DNA of 64,000 bases from Betaproteobacteria bacterium (lineage in GTDB: Bacteria; Pseudomonadota; Gammaproteobacteria; Burkholderiales; Rhodocyclaceae), in contig JAHRYN010000008.1 of NCBI GenBank assembly GCA_020621405.1, forward strand, positions 77,122 through 141,121, read 5' to 3'. The translations under genes and the position numbers were made by a program. This document shows, piece after piece, positions 1 to 8,479 of the stretch (position 1 is the first letter of the stretch; each line of letters begins with the position of its first letter). Under the pieces are notes generated by a model. It was not told the origin of the DNA. It made no database searches and worked only from the letters and a program-made list of their open reading frames with translations.

Positions 1-1
1 G

Positions 2-217
2 AGACTGATCCGACAACTTGCCGAGCAGCCCGACCTCCATGCCCGCACCGCTGAGTTCGCGCCGCCTGCCGGTTCCGACCAGCGAGAACTCGAATAGGGG
101 CTCTAGCCCGGCCACCTTCCGCAGGCGATTGGCGGTGGTCATCACGTTCAGCGAGATGCCCAGACTGAGATCCAGTACACCGGGTAGGACAAGCACGGCG
201 GTTTTCATGGTGTCCAT
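2..217 (-). CDS. GlxA/AraC-family transcriptional regulator, N-terminal part (cut by window edge)
   Basis: Only the first 72 residues are present; the gene runs off the left edge. The sequence begins MDTMKTAVLVLPGVLDLSLG and continues with a pattern (LNVMTTANRL, FEFSLVGTG) typical of the DJ-1/PfpI-like sensor domain at the N-terminus of GlxA-type AraC regulators. The helix-turn-helix half would lie outside the window. The start may be the ATG at 217 or the in-frame ATG at 208; neither has a strong ribosome-binding site. It is divergent from the MAPEG-led operon at 336-3044, so a role as its regulator is a reasonable inference. A perfect inverted repeat covers its start. Confidence 0.7.
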   Translation of the reverse strand, partial: MDTMKTAVLVLPGVLDLSLGISLNVMTTANRLRKVAGLEPLFEFSLVGTGRRRELSGAGMEVGLLGKLSDQS

Positions 218-246
218 ATTAGCCTGATAAATGTCGATATGGACAC
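210..246. promoter_or_regulatory. 10-bp perfect inverted repeat between divergent genes
   Basis: GTGTCCATAT at 210-219 is repeated in inverse as ATATGGACAC at 237-246, with a 17-bp spacer. It lies across the start of the GlxA-type regulator and about 90 bp upstream of the MAPEG gene. Its symmetry and position suggest an operator for one or both divergent units. The bound protein is unknown. Confidence 0.5.
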
Positions 247-335
247 TCGATTCCGCCCCGTCGAAGCCCCAGCATGTGCGCTCGATCAACCGCTCGCCCA
301 GTGCCTCGGGTGCGCTCTCAAAGGAGTCCGGATCG

Positions 336-749
336 ATGCCCTGTTCCGTCCTTGCGCTGCTGCTCTACGCCGGCTGGACCCTGACGCTGCTGACGGCCAT
401 TGCGCTGATGCGCTGCTGGCTGGTGCTGATGCGACGTCGCCCCGTACATGCTTTCGCGCCGTCAGGCGATGACGTATCGCCCTTTTCCGGCCGCCTGTGT
501 CGGGCACACGCGAACTGCTGCGAAAACCTGCCGGTATTCGGCGTGCTCGTGCTGACCGCCATGATCACCGGCCACGCGCAGATCACCGATCCGGCCGCCA
601 TGTGGGTCCTGGCGGCGCGCATCGGTCAGAGCACGTCGCACCTGGTGTCTGGCAAGGGACGTGCGGTCACCGTGCGCTTCGGCTGCCTGATGCTGCAGAT
701 CGGGATTCAGGCGGTCTGGATCGTCCGCCTGCTTCTGGCGGCGTCATGA
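336..749 (+). CDS. MAPEG-family membrane protein
   Basis: A 137-residue protein with about four hydrophobic helices. The helix-1 pattern (LLLYAGWTLTLLTAIALMR), the central ENLPVFGVLVL and the terminal hydrophobic stretch match the MAPEG family (membrane-associated proteins in eicosanoid and glutathione metabolism). Bacterial members are small inner-membrane proteins, mostly without assigned substrates. I chose the ATG at 336 because AAGGAG at 321-326 sits nine bases upstream; an upstream in-frame ATG at 231 would add 35 non-hydrophobic residues. It is the first gene of a five-gene run in which later genes overlap, and it is followed after 62 bp by the CmcJ-like gene. The family call is firm; the substrate is not known. 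Confidence 0.75.
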   Translation: MPCSVLALLLYAGWTLTLLTAIALMRCWLVLMRRRPVHAFAPSGDDVSPFSGRLCRAHANCCENLPVFGVLVLTAMITGHAQITDPAAMWVLAARIGQSTSHLVSGKGRAVTVRFGCLMLQIGIQAVWIVRLLLAAS

Positions 750-811
750 CCGGTGCGATTGGCATGCATGTGGACATTGCCGCAACAGTCGGCTGCTCTC
801 GGGAGAAAACC

Positions 812-1660
812 ATGAACGCAAGCATCGAAGGCCGGCACCGCCCGCCGGCACACACCACCGGCGGGCTCGACTACCTGCACGACAGCCCGGCCGCCCCGGT
901 CAATTACATGTATCCGCCGCCGGACGGACAACCATGGGAAAACTGCACCTATCTGACGCATCAGGTCGACATCGCGGACGCACGCCGCTTGCCGGAGGCC
1001 TGCTCGCTGGACCGGCACGGCTTCGAACTGCGCGACGCACCGTCCGGCGTCAACCGGTTCGATGATGACGAACTCGTGCGCACGCGCTATTACCCGGAGA
1101 TCGAGGCGATCGCCTGCGACGTCAGCGGCGCGACGCGCGCCATCTGCTTCGACCACCAGATCCGGCGTCGGCGCCACGACGAGCGGCGGCTGACCTTCGG
1201 CCGCCAGTCGGCCCAACCGTCTGCCGTCGGTCGCGTGCATAACGACTACTCCGAGGCGAGCGGACAGCGCCGGCTCGAAATGATGATCGGCGACCTGCAG
1301 ACGCAGGTCCGACGCTACGCGGTGGTGAATGTATGGCGGCCGCTGATGGAGCCGGTGCTCGATGCGCCACTCGCGCTGTGCGACGCGCGCACGGTGATGG
1401 CGGCCGACCTGGTGGCGGCCGAAATCCGTTACCCGGACCGGCGCGGCGAAATCTATGTGCTGAAGCATGCCGCGCATCATCGCTGGCACCATTTCCCGCA
1501 TATGGCGATGCGCGAAGTGCTGGTATTCAAGCAGTACGATTCGCAGATCAGCGGCGTGTCGCGCTTCACCCCGCACGCGGCCTTTCTTGATCCGGCCGCG
1601 CCGGCCGACGCACCGCCACGCGCCAGCATCGAAACCCGCTGCCTCGTACTTTTCGAATAA
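812..1660 (+). CDS. CmcJ/NvfI-like oxidoreductase
   Basis: A 282-residue soluble protein related to CmcJ/NvfI-type enzymes, a group that includes fungal gibberellin desaturase-like and cephamycin CmcJ-like proteins. The N-terminal half has VNYMYPPPDG and the usual DQIRRR region. VHNDYS gives a candidate HxD metal pair (His143, Asp145), and SRFTPHAAFLDP near the C-terminus is the family signature with a further His and Arg. This fits an Fe(II)/2-oxoglutarate-type fold acting on an unknown small molecule. The ATG at 812 is preceded by GGGAGA at 801-806; a much longer open frame upstream overlaps the MAPEG gene and is spurious. The next gene begins 10 bp after the stop. Confidence 0.7.
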   Translation: MNASIEGRHRPPAHTTGGLDYLHDSPAAPVNYMYPPPDGQPWENCTYLTHQVDIADARRLPEACSLDRHGFELRDAPSGVNRFDDDELVRTRYYPEIEAIACDVSGATRAICFDHQIRRRRHDERRLTFGRQSAQPSAVGRVHNDYSEASGQRRLEMMIGDLQTQVRRYAVVNVWRPLMEPVLDAPLALCDARTVMAADLVAAEIRYPDRRGEIYVLKHAAHHRWHHFPHMAMREVLVFKQYDSQISGVSRFTPHAAFLDPAAPADAPPRASIETRCLVLFE

Positions 1661-1670
1661 GGGACAGGAC

Positions 1671-2273
1671 ATGAACACCCCGCACATCGAATTCTGGTTC
1701 GACTTCGGCAGCCCCTACAGCCATCTGAGCGCCCAGCGCATCGACGCGCTGGCACGCGAGCGCGGCGTTCGGGTGATCTGGCGCGCCATGCTGCTCGGCC
1801 CCATCTTCCGCAATGCCGGCTGGTCGGGCTCGCCCTTCCAGCAGCAGCCGGCGAAGCTGGCCTACATGTGGACCGACCTCGCGCGCCAGAGCGCGAAGTA
1901 CGGACTGCCCTGGACCCACCCTTCGGCGTTTCCGCGCAGCAGCCTGCTGCCGGCGCGCATCGCGACCGCTTTCTGCGACGAATCGTGGATCGGGCAGTTC
2001 TGCGCCAAGGTGTTTGCGTTGAATTTCGTGCACGACACCGAAATCGATAGCGTCGACGCCATGCAAGGCGTACTGCACGATCTCGGCCTGCCGGCCGACA
2101 CGGCGATCGCACGGGCACAGACACCCGAAATCAAGCAGGCATTGCGCGACCGGACCGCGCTCGGCGAGCAGCGCGGTCTGTTCGGTGCGCCCAGCTTTCT
2201 GGTCGGCGATGCGCTGTTCTGGGGCAACGACAGGCTGGAGGACGCGCTCGATGCTGCCTGCGATCAAACCTGA
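1671..2273 (+). CDS. 2-hydroxychromene-2-carboxylate isomerase / DsbA-like protein
   Basis: A 200-residue protein of the thioredoxin-fold HCCA-isomerase branch of the DsbA superfamily. The N-terminus IEFWFDFGSPYSHLSAQRI is diagnostic: the DsbA CxxC is replaced by the SPYS stretch, whose serine (about residue 14) activates glutathione in characterised HCCA isomerases. LFGAPSFLVGDALFWGNDRL near the C-terminus carries the cis-proline 'GAPSF' motif. Known members isomerise ring-cleaved bicyclic aromatics or act as kappa-class glutathione transferases. Which reaction applies here cannot be told from sequence. It lies 10 bp after the CmcJ-like gene and overlaps the thioesterase gene by 23 bp, so co-translation is likely. 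Confidence 0.8.
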   Translation: MNTPHIEFWFDFGSPYSHLSAQRIDALARERGVRVIWRAMLLGPIFRNAGWSGSPFQQQPAKLAYMWTDLARQSAKYGLPWTHPSAFPRSSLLPARIATAFCDESWIGQFCAKVFALNFVHDTEIDSVDAMQGVLHDLGLPADTAIARAQTPEIKQALRDRTALGEQRGLFGAPSFLVGDALFWGNDRLEDALDAACDQT

Positions 2274-2694
2274 CGAATTCGACGTGCTGCCGGGCCTCAA
2301 GCCGGTGACGCTGCGCGGTCCGTTCTTCGGCGGGCGCACGCTGCTTACCGGCCGCGACGACCTAGGCGACCGCATGATGGTCCGCATCACGGACGACGAC
2401 TGCAACGGGCTGGGCATCACGCACGGCGGCGTCATCGCCACGCTGGCGGACATCTTCCTGGTGCACTTTCTCGCACGTCAGCTGCCGGCGGCGACCGGAC
2501 TGGTTACCAGCAGCCTGGCGGTCGACTACGTCGGCCGCAGCACTGCCGGCGACTGGCTGCGCGGCCGCATCCTCGCGCACCACATCGGCCGCCGGCTGTG
2601 CGTCGCCTCCGGTGAATTCAAGGTCGGCGAACGGACAATCGCCCTGATCAAGGCGAGTTGCGCAGTATTCGATTCCGCACGGAGCCCGGCATGA
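2251..2694 (+). CDS. PaaI-family hot-dog thioesterase
   Basis: A 147-residue single hot-dog domain. The motif GLGITHGGVIATLADI (HGG about residues 58-60) is the helix-1 signature of PaaI/YdiI-type acyl-CoA thioesterases, followed by TGLVTSSLAVDYVGRS, which matches the core strand with the acidic/polar active-site position. Such enzymes hydrolyse aryl- or acyl-CoA. The ATG at 2251 lies inside the preceding gene, with GGAG ten bases upstream, and gives the normal family length. It overlaps the following ABM gene by ATGA. The thioesterase next to an HCCA-isomerase homologue suggests handling of an aromatic or CoA intermediate, but this is inference. Confidence 0.8.
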   Translation: MLPAIKPDEFDVLPGLKPVTLRGPFFGGRTLLTGRDDLGDRMMVRITDDDCNGLGITHGGVIATLADIFLVHFLARQLPAATGLVTSSLAVDYVGRSTAGDWLRGRILAHHIGRRLCVASGEFKVGERTIALIKASCAVFDSARSPA

Positions 2695-3044
2695 ACGACT
2701 CACGCTTCGCCAATACGCCCGAACCACCGTACTACGTGGTCATCTTCACTGCCAGACGCCATCCGGCCGACGATGGCTACGCAGCGATGGCGGCGCACAT
2801 GCAGGCGCTGGCGACCGGCCAGCCGGGCTTTCTCGGCGTCGAACGCGTCCGCGACGCGGACGGCTTCGGTATCCTGCTGTCCTACTGGGAATCGGAAGAT
2901 GCGATCAAACGCTGGCGCGAGCACGGCGAACACATGGTCGCCCGCGACCTCGGGCGCGAACGCTGGTACGCGCAGTACGCATTGCGGGTCGCCAGGGTCG
3001 AGCGCGCATACGGCATGACAGCGCCCGGCTCGCCGGTCAGCTGA
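2691..3044 (+). CDS. Antibiotic biosynthesis monooxygenase (ABM) domain protein
   Basis: A 117-residue ferredoxin-like ABM-fold protein. [12 protein letters not shown] is the first strand, and [18 protein letters not shown] plus [18 protein letters not shown] match the family core (the 'PGFLG' turn and 'YWesedA...W' motif). Members are cofactor-independent oxygenases or unassigned dimeric proteins. The start overlaps the thioesterase stop as ATGA with GGAG upstream. It is the last gene of the plus-strand operon, and its last 8 bp overlap the convergent ispF gene, which leaves no room for a terminator between them. Confidence 0.78.
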   Translation: MNDSRFANTPEPPYYVVIFTARRHPADDGYAAMAAHMQALATGQPGFLGVERVRDADGFGILLSYWESEDAIKRWREHGEHMVARDLGRERWYAQYALRVARVERAYGMTAPGSPVS

Positions 3045-3564
3045 CGGCGCCGGGCACCGCCCGCAGCAACACCGCCACTGCCTGCGCGGCGATCCCCTCA
3101 CCGCGACCGGTGTAGCCCAGCTTTTCGGTGGTCTTGCCCTTGACGTTGACCGCCGACGGCGACACACCGCAATCGGCGGCGATATTGGCCACCATCTGCT
3201 GAGCGTGCGGCGTGATCTTCGGCCGCTCGCAGATCACCGTGGCATCGATGTTGCCGATGCACCAGCCGGCATCGTGTATCCGGCGTACCGCCTCGCGCAG
3301 CAGCACACGGCTGTCGGCCCCGGCGTAGGCGGCGTCGGTGTCGGGAAACAAACGGCCGATGTCCCCCATGCCGGCGGCGCCGAGCAGCGCATCGGTGATG
3401 GCGTGCAGCAGCACATCGGCGTCGGAGTGGCCGAGCAGGCCTTTTTCATGCGGGATGTCGACACCGCCGATGACGCACTTGCGACCATCGACCAGCCGGT
3501 GCACATCGAAGCCCTGTCCGACGCGGAAGGGCAGCATGGAAGCGGCATCGGACAGTGAGCTCAT
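3037..3564 (-). CDS. ispF: 2-C-methyl-D-erythritol 2,4-cyclodiphosphate synthase
   Basis: IspF forms MEcPP from the CDP-ME phosphate in the cytosolic MEP pathway of isoprenoid synthesis. Zinc ligands are visible as Asp20 and His22 in GFDVHRL and a third His about residue 54 ([11 protein letters not shown]). GHSDADV and [21 protein letters not shown] are the family signatures. The 175-residue length is slightly above the usual 157-165 because of about ten extra N-terminal residues. The start overlaps the ispD stop by ATGA, which supports the chosen ATG; an internal Met10 is an alternative. The 3' end overlaps the convergent ABM gene by 8 bp. Confidence 0.95.
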   Translation of the reverse strand: MSSLSDAASMLPFRVGQGFDVHRLVDGRKCVIGGVDIPHEKGLLGHSDADVLLHAITDALLGAAGMGDIGRLFPDTDAAYAGADSRVLLREAVRRIHDAGWCIGNIDATVICERPKITPHAQQMVANIAADCGVSPSAVNVKGKTTEKLGYTGRGEGIAAQAVAVLLRAVPGAVS

Positions 3565-4256
3565 CGTTCTTGCTCCCGGGTACGCAGGATCAGTTCGGCC
3601 AGTTTCATGTCTTCCGGCCAGGTCACTTTAAGATTGGCCGCCCCGGCCGGCACCAGCAGCGGCTTAAGGCCGGCCGCCTCGATGGCGGATGCCTCGTCGG
3701 TGACGTCGGAGCAGCGTGCCAGCGCGTCCTGCAGCGTGGCCAGACGGAACATCTGCGGCGTCTGCGCCTGCCACATCGCGTCGCGCGACACCGTGGCCTC
3801 GACCCGGTCGGCCGCATCGGCACGCTTGAGCGTGTCGGCAACCCTCATCGCCAGCAGGCCGCCGACGGGATCACCGGACAGCGCGACGAACAGCGTATCG
3901 AGCATGCCGGACGACAGGCAGGGTCGCGCTGCGTCATGCACCAGCACCCAGTCGTCCGGGCGCGCCCAGCCTGCGATCTCGAACAATCCATTGCGTACCG
4001 ACGCTGCGCGGCTGACGCCGCCGCAATGCACCGGCATCAGTTTCGGTCTGAGGTCCGTCCAGTCGTACCCGGACCAGTAAACATCGTCCGGCGCCAGCGC
4101 GACGACCACCCGGTCGATTCGCGGATGCGCGCACAGCGTTTCCAGCGCGTGGCGGATCAGCGGCCGGCCGGCCAGCGGCAGATACTGCTTCGGCAGGTTG
4201 GCACCGAAGCGGCTGCCACTGCCGGCAGCCGGCACCAGCGCGATATGTCGCGGCAT
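3561..4256 (-). CDS. ispD: 2-C-methyl-D-erythritol 4-phosphate cytidylyltransferase
   Basis: IspD transfers CMP from CTP to MEP, the step before IspE and IspF. The 231-residue protein starts [18 protein letters not shown], with the glycine-rich CTP-binding loop [10 protein letters not shown] and the catalytic lysine in NLPKQYLPL (about Lys23). [10 protein letters not shown] and TPQMFR are further family motifs. It overlaps ispF by 4 bp, the classical ispDF pair. metZ ends 12 bp upstream, so read-through from the metZ unit is possible. Confidence 0.95.
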   Translation of the reverse strand: MPRHIALVPAAGSGSRFGANLPKQYLPLAGRPLIRHALETLCAHPRIDRVVVALAPDDVYWSGYDWTDLRPKLMPVHCGGVSRAASVRNGLFEIAGWARPDDWVLVHDAARPCLSSGMLDTLFVALSGDPVGGLLAMRVADTLKRADAADRVEATVSRDAMWQAQTPQMFRLATLQDALARCSDVTDEASAIEAAGLKPLLVPAGAANLKVTWPEDMKLAELILRTREQER

Positions 4257-4268
4257 CGGACGCCTCGT

Positions 4269-5468
4269 TCAGGCCGTGAGCCAGCGCGACAGGTCGCGCT
4301 GCATGTCGGCCACCGATTCGAGGCCGATGGCCAGGCGGATCAGGTTGTCACGGATGCCCGACGCATCGCGCGCTTCCTGCGAAATGCGGCCGTGCGTCGT
4401 GGTCGCCGGATGCGTGATCGTGGTCTTGGTGTCGCCGAGGTTGGCGGTGATCGACAGCATGCGGGTCGAATCGATCAGCTTCCACGCCTCGTCGCGTCCG
4501 CCCTTCACTTCGAAGGCGACGACTGCACCGCCGGTCTTCTGCTGGCGCATCGCGACCTTGTGCTGCGGATGGGATTCCAGCCCCGGATAGAACACGCGCT
4601 CCACCCACGGCTGCACCTCGAGCCAGCGTGCCAGTTCCAGCGCCTTGGCTGACTGCGCCTCCATGCGGATGGACAGCGTTTCCAGCCCCTTCAGAATCAC
4701 CCAGGCGTTGAAGGCGGACAGCGTCGGCCCTGCGGTGCGCAGGAACTTCCACACCTCCTCCATCTCCGCCTTGCGCCCGCACACCGCACCGCCCAGCACC
4801 CGTCCCTGGCCATCGAGATACTTGGTCGCCGAATGGATGATGATGTCGGCACCCAGCTCCAGCGGCTTCTGCAGCGCCGGCGTGCAGAAGCAGTTGTCGA
4901 CCGCCAGCAGCGCGCCCGCCTCGTGCGCGGTATCCGCCACCGCCTGGATGTCGATCACCTCGGTCAGCGGGTTCGACGGTGTCTCGATGAAGAACAGCTT
5001 GGTGTTGAGCCGCACGGCATCGCGATAGGCGGCAATGTCGGTCGCGTCGACCAGCGTGGTCTCGACGCCGAACTTCGCGAAAACGTTGTTGAACAGCTGC
5101 TGGGTCGACCCGAAGATGCTGCGCGAGGCGATGATGTGGTCACCGCTCTTGAGCAGCGCCATCACCATCGACAGAATGGCCGACATGCCGGAACTGGTGG
5201 CGACGCAGGCTTCGGCGCCTTCGAGCGCCGCCAGCCGGTCCTGCATCATGGTGACGGTCGGATTGGTGAAGCGCGCATAGACGTTGCCCGGCTGCGCGCC
5301 GGAGAACCGTGCCGCCGCCTCGGCGGCGCTGTTGAACACGAAGCTCGAGGTCAGGAACATGGCTTCGCCGTGTTCGCCGAACTGGCTGCGCTCTATGCCG
5401 GCACGCACGGCCAGCGTTTCAGGATCGTAGGCCGTCAGGTCGAACGGCTCGCGGTCAGGACTGCTCAT
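4269..5468 (-). CDS. metZ: O-succinylhomoserine sulfhydrylase
   Basis: A 399-residue PLP enzyme of the Cys/Met metabolism family that makes homocysteine from O-succinylhomoserine and sulfide. The PLP lysine lies in IHSATKYLDGQGR (about Lys216). ETPSNPLTE and TITHPATTTHGR are typical of MetZ rather than cystathionine synthase. An open frame continues 76 codons upstream, but the ATG at 5468 has a GGAG ribosome-binding site and family-like N-terminus, and the extra stretch is occupied by the riboswitch and terminator leader. Expression is probably controlled by S-adenosylmethionine through that leader. ispD follows after 12 bp. Confidence 0.93.
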   Translation of the reverse strand: MSSPDREPFDLTAYDPETLAVRAGIERSQFGEHGEAMFLTSSFVFNSAAEAAARFSGAQPGNVYARFTNPTVTMMQDRLAALEGAEACVATSSGMSAILSMVMALLKSGDHIIASRSIFGSTQQLFNNVFAKFGVETTLVDATDIAAYRDAVRLNTKLFFIETPSNPLTEVIDIQAVADTAHEAGALLAVDNCFCTPALQKPLELGADIIIHSATKYLDGQGRVLGGAVCGRKAEMEEVWKFLRTAGPTLSAFNAWVILKGLETLSIRMEAQSAKALELARWLEVQPWVERVFYPGLESHPQHKVAMRQQKTGGAVVAFEVKGGRDEAWKLIDSTRMLSITANLGDTKTTITHPATTTHGRISQEARDASGIRDNLIRLAIGLESVADMQRDLSRWLTA

Positions 5469-5534
5469 GTCTTGCTCCAGCCGGCCTGCCGGGCCGGCAA
5501 CGGTAAGTCGTAAAAAAGCGCGGAAACGGACGTC

Positions 5535-5574
5535 CAAAAGAAAAACCCGTTCTGCCTGGGAGGCAAAACGGGTT
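5535..5574 (-). terminator. Intrinsic terminator in the metZ leader
   Basis: On the minus strand AACCCGTT (5574-5567) pairs with AACGGGTT (5551-5544), enclosing an inner TGCCT/AGGCA stem with a CCC loop, followed by TTTTTCTTTT. It lies between the SAM-II-like aptamer and the metZ start, so it looks like the expression platform of a transcriptional attenuator. Confidence 0.85.
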
Positions 5575-5591
5575 CCGGGATGCGTTCGTTT

Positions 5592-5672
5592 CGCCGCTTT
5601 AGCCGTATTTGTCAGGTGCCGTCGTCGAAACCACGGCACCGCGCGCCCGCAAGCTGGATTCAAATCGGCGCG
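5592..5672 (-). ncRNA. SAM-II-like riboswitch upstream of metZ
   Basis: The minus strand from 5672 carries CGCGCC, then GATTTGAATCCAGCTTGC, then GGCGCG, a 26-nt hairpin (5640-5615), and TGACAAATACGGCTAAAG. This matches, in order, the hallmarks of the SAM-II (metA/SAM_alpha) aptamer as I recall them: the P1 strands, the conserved GAUUUaA...CC...UUGC loop, then GAuAAAU...GCUAAA. The extra GC-rich hairpin between P1 and the GA-AAAU strand is longer than in the minimal aptamer. Its place directly upstream of O-succinylhomoserine sulfhydrylase, with a promoter at its 5' edge and a terminator after it, fits SAM repression of methionine synthesis. The call rests on motif matching, not on a covariance-model search. 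Confidence 0.82.
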
Positions 5673-5679
5673 AACCGGA

Positions 5680-5709
5680 ACACTAGCGTCCGGCACGCGC
5701 CCGCGTCAA
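5680..5709 (-). promoter_or_regulatory. Sigma-70-type promoter of the metZ riboswitch transcript
   Basis: On the minus strand TTGACG (5709-5704) and TAGTGT (5685-5680) are separated by 18 bp. The predicted transcription start falls near 5673, at the first base of the aptamer P1 stem, which supports both calls. Confidence 0.6.
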
Positions 5710-5729
5710 GCGCCGCTTCGGGCAGCGGC

Positions 5730-7259
5730 TCAGGCGTTTTCCTCGGACGTCACCAGATTCAGGTCGAGCTGGCCGCTCTCGTCCTCGGATTGTCTGGGCG
5801 CGCCCTTGCGCTGGTTCTCGACGCCGTCGAGATAGGCAGCGGTGACGTCGCCGGTAACGTAGTTGCCGTCGAAACATGACGTTTCGAACTGCTCGATCGA
5901 GGGATTGCAGGCGGTAATCGACGCCTTGAGCATGTCCAGCGTCTGGTAGATCAGCTCATCGGCGCCGATGGCGGCGCGGATTTCCTCGTCCGACCGGTTC
6001 GACGCGATCAGTTCGTCGCGGGTCGGCATGTCGATGCCGTACACATTGGCGTAGCGCACCGGGGGTGCGGCCGACGCGAAGTACACCTTGCGGGCGCCGG
6101 CTTCGCGCGCCATCGCGACGATTTCCTGACTGGTGGTGCCGCGCACGATGGAGTCATCGACCAGCAGCACGTTCTTGCCCTTGAACTCCTGCGTGATCGC
6201 ATTCAGCTTCTGGCGTACCGACTTACGACGCACGGCCTGGCCGGGCATGATGAAGGTGCGGCCGATGTAGCGGTTCTTGACGAAGCCTTCGCGGTACGGC
6301 ACGTCAAGCACGCGTGCCAGTTCCATCGCCGACGGGCGGCTCGAATCGGGAATCGGGATCACCGCGTCGATCTGCAGCTCGGCATGGTCGGCCTGGATCT
6401 TCTGCGCCAGGAATTCGCCCATCTTGACGCGCGACTCATACACCGACACGCCGTCCATCAGCGAATCCGGACGTGCCAGATAGACGTATTCGAACAGACA
6501 GGGTGCCTGGGTCGGGTGCGCCGCACACTGCAGCGACTGCATCGTGCCTTCCGGTGAAATCAGCACCGCCTCGCCCGGCGCGATGTCGCGCAGCAGCTTG
6601 AAGCCCAGCGTGTCGAGCGCGACGCTCTCGGAGGCCACGAGCCACTCCGTGCCCTGTTCTGTCTCGTGCGTACCGATGACCAGCGGACGGATGCCGTACG
6701 GGTCACGGAAAGCGAGCAGACCAAAGCCGGCAATCATGGCCACCACGGCATAGGCACCGCGGCAGCGCCGATGCACGCCGGCCACCGCGCGGAATACCGT
6801 CTGGTGATCGAAGGTCGGGCGCTCGCGCAGCGCCTGCATCATTTCGTGCGCCAGCACGTTGAGCAGCACTTCGGAATCGGAGGTGGTGTTGATGTGCCGC
6901 AGGTCGGTGCGAAACATGTCCTCCTTCAGCTCTTCCGAATTGGTCAGGTTGCCGTTGTGCGCCAGCACGATGCCGAACGGCGAATTGACGTAGAAGGGCT
7001 GGGCTTCGGCCGCGTTGTAGGCCGAACCGGCGGTGGGATAGCGCACGTGCGCGATGCCCCAGTCACCGAGCAGGGTGCGCATGTTGCGTGTGCGGAACAC
7101 GTCGCGCACCAGGCCGGAGCCCTTGTGCATGTGGAATTTCTGGCCCTGCGCCGTGGCGATGCCCGCTGCATCCTGGCCGCGATGCTGCAGCACGAGCAGG
7201 CCGTCATACAGCAGCTGGTTGACGGGTGAAGTGGCGACGACGCCGAGTATTCCGCACAT
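5730..7259 (-). CDS. purF: Amidophosphoribosyltransferase
   Basis: PurF makes 5-phosphoribosylamine from PRPP and glutamine, the first committed step of purine synthesis. The 509-residue protein begins MCGILGVV, so the catalytic Cys2 of the N-terminal glutaminase is exposed directly after Met removal, with no propeptide. HNGNLTN is in the glutaminase domain, and the PRPP-binding loop [14 protein letters not shown] lies at about 364-377. It begins 5 bp after cvpA, the conserved cvpA-purF pair. A GC hairpin without a T-tract follows the stop. Confidence 0.97.
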   Translation of the reverse strand: MCGILGVVATSPVNQLLYDGLLVLQHRGQDAAGIATAQGQKFHMHKGSGLVRDVFRTRNMRTLLGDWGIAHVRYPTAGSAYNAAEAQPFYVNSPFGIVLAHNGNLTNSEELKEDMFRTDLRHINTTSDSEVLLNVLAHEMMQALRERPTFDHQTVFRAVAGVHRRCRGAYAVVAMIAGFGLLAFRDPYGIRPLVIGTHETEQGTEWLVASESVALDTLGFKLLRDIAPGEAVLISPEGTMQSLQCAAHPTQAPCLFEYVYLARPDSLMDGVSVYESRVKMGEFLAQKIQADHAELQIDAVIPIPDSSRPSAMELARVLDVPYREGFVKNRYIGRTFIMPGQAVRRKSVRQKLNAITQEFKGKNVLLVDDSIVRGTTSQEIVAMAREAGARKVYFASAAPPVRYANVYGIDMPTRDELIASNRSDEEIRAAIGADELIYQTLDMLKASITACNPSIEQFETSCFDGNYVTGDVTAAYLDGVENQRKGAPRQSEDESGQLDLNLVTSEENA

Positions 7260-7264
7260 GATGG

Positions 7265-7759
7265 TCAGGCCTTAAAACGAATCTTTTTCGCTACTGCGTC
7301 CGGCAGCCACGGTTTCAGCGCAATGGCAGCCGTTTCGAGCGGCGGCGTCAGCGCCGCTGCCCGCCACCAGCCCTGTTCCGGAGCCGGGGTGAAGGCTGCG
7401 CCGACGACAAAGAGCAACAGTATAAGTCCCGCACGCGCCAGCCCGAACAGGCCGCCGAGCACACGATCGGGGAAATCCAGGCCGCTGGCCTGGATCAGGG
7501 AACGAAGCAGCCAGCGCAGCAGACCGCACAGGACAAGTACCGCAACGAAGGTGAGCGCGAAGCCGCACAGCACCCGCACGCCCGGATCGTGCAGGCCGGC
7601 AGGCAGAAAAGCAGCCACCTGGACACCGAACTGGCGCGCAGCGAGAAAGGCCAGCACCCAGGCACCCAGTGCGATGACTTCGCTGACCAGTCCGCGCATC
7701 AGCCCTATCGCCGTCGACAGCAGCACGATGGCGATCAGGATGTAATCCAGTACGGTCAT
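7265..7759 (-). CDS. cvpA: CvpA family inner-membrane protein (colicin V production homologue)
   Basis: A 164-residue protein with four hydrophobic segments: [20 protein letters not shown] at the start, then about 30-50, 65-90 and 100-120. The N-terminal pattern and the position immediately upstream of purF identify CvpA. CvpA homologues affect colicin V export and envelope stress tolerance; the molecular activity is not established. The start overlaps the stop of the SPOR-domain gene by ATGA. Confidence 0.9.
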   Translation of the reverse strand: MTVLDYILIAIVLLSTAIGLMRGLVSEVIALGAWVLAFLAARQFGVQVAAFLPAGLHDPGVRVLCGFALTFVAVLVLCGLLRWLLRSLIQASGLDFPDRVLGGLFGLARAGLILLLFVVGAAFTPAPEQGWWRAAALTPPLETAAIALKPWLPDAVAKKIRFKA

Positions 7760-8454
7760 GTACGGGGAGCGAGCATCGAGCGCATGCCAGCGGCTTCGAG
7801 CTTGTGCTGCGCCGCCTCGGCAGCCGCGCGGCTGGCGAATGGCCCGACCTTGACGCGTGTGCGCGTCTGACCGTCGGCGAGCTTGACGTCTTCGGTAAAG
7901 CTGGCAAATCCCAACTCCTTGGCCCGGGCACGCAATTTCGCCACATTGGCGGCGTCGCTGAACACGCCAAGCTGAAGTGCGATGGGCCCGGTCTTGCCAT
8001 CGAGCAAGGCCGCTGCGCGAGATGCGTCCGCCGCGGCCGGCTTCGACGGCTCCACCTTCGGTGTCTCGGACTTAGGCACCTCGGGCTTCGGCGTTTCGGG
8101 CTTCGACACTTCGGCTTTGACCGGCGGCGGCTTGACCGGTTCGGCTTTGACGCTGACCGGCGGCTTCGGCGGCGCGACAGGCGGCACGGCAGGCACCGGC
8201 TCGGAATCCGGCGGCGGCGGCGGTATCGCATCTTCGGCATCCGGAACTTCGATGCGCGCCGGCGAGGCCAGCGGCGGTGCGTTGTCGCGCGACGGGATGC
8301 GTACCGCAATGTCCTGCGCCGGTTGGCGCGGCTCGTGGTCCATGACGATGGGCAGCACGATGGCCGCCGTCAGGGCCAGCGCAATGGCGCCGAGCAAGCG
8401 GCGGCGCGCACGCTTGCGGAGATCAGTCTGCAGATCGGGATCGGGAGAAGCCAC
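7756..8454 (-). CDS. SPOR-domain protein (DedD-like)
   Basis: A 232-residue bitopic protein: a cytoplasmic basic N-terminus (LRKRARRRLLG), one transmembrane helix at about 20-38, a long Pro/Lys/Glu-rich linker with repeated KPE/VPKSETPK units, and a C-terminal SPOR domain (about 155-230; IALQLGVFSDAANVAKLRARA, TRVKVGPFASRAAAEAA). SPOR domains bind denuded septal peptidoglycan, so a role in cell division like E. coli DedD is likely. The start is GTG at 8454; no ATG is available nearby. Its place between folC and cvpA is the standard dedD position. Confidence 0.85.
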   Translation of the reverse strand: MASPDPDLQTDLRKRARRRLLGAIALALTAAIVLPIVMDHEPRQPAQDIAVRIPSRDNAPPLASPARIEVPDAEDAIPPPPPDSEPVPAVPPVAPPKPPVSVKAEPVKPPPVKAEVSKPETPKPEVPKSETPKVEPSKPAAADASRAAALLDGKTGPIALQLGVFSDAANVAKLRARAKELGFASFTEDVKLADGQTRTRVKVGPFASRAAAEAAQHKLEAAGMRSMLAPRT

Positions 8455-8479
8455 GTCGGGGCACGTCCTGCGGGTGGGA

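Noticed and set aside
5711..5729. GCCGCT/AGCGGC hairpin after the purF stop
   Set aside because: Short stem without a T-run; it overlaps the promoter of the riboswitch unit and may have no role in termination.
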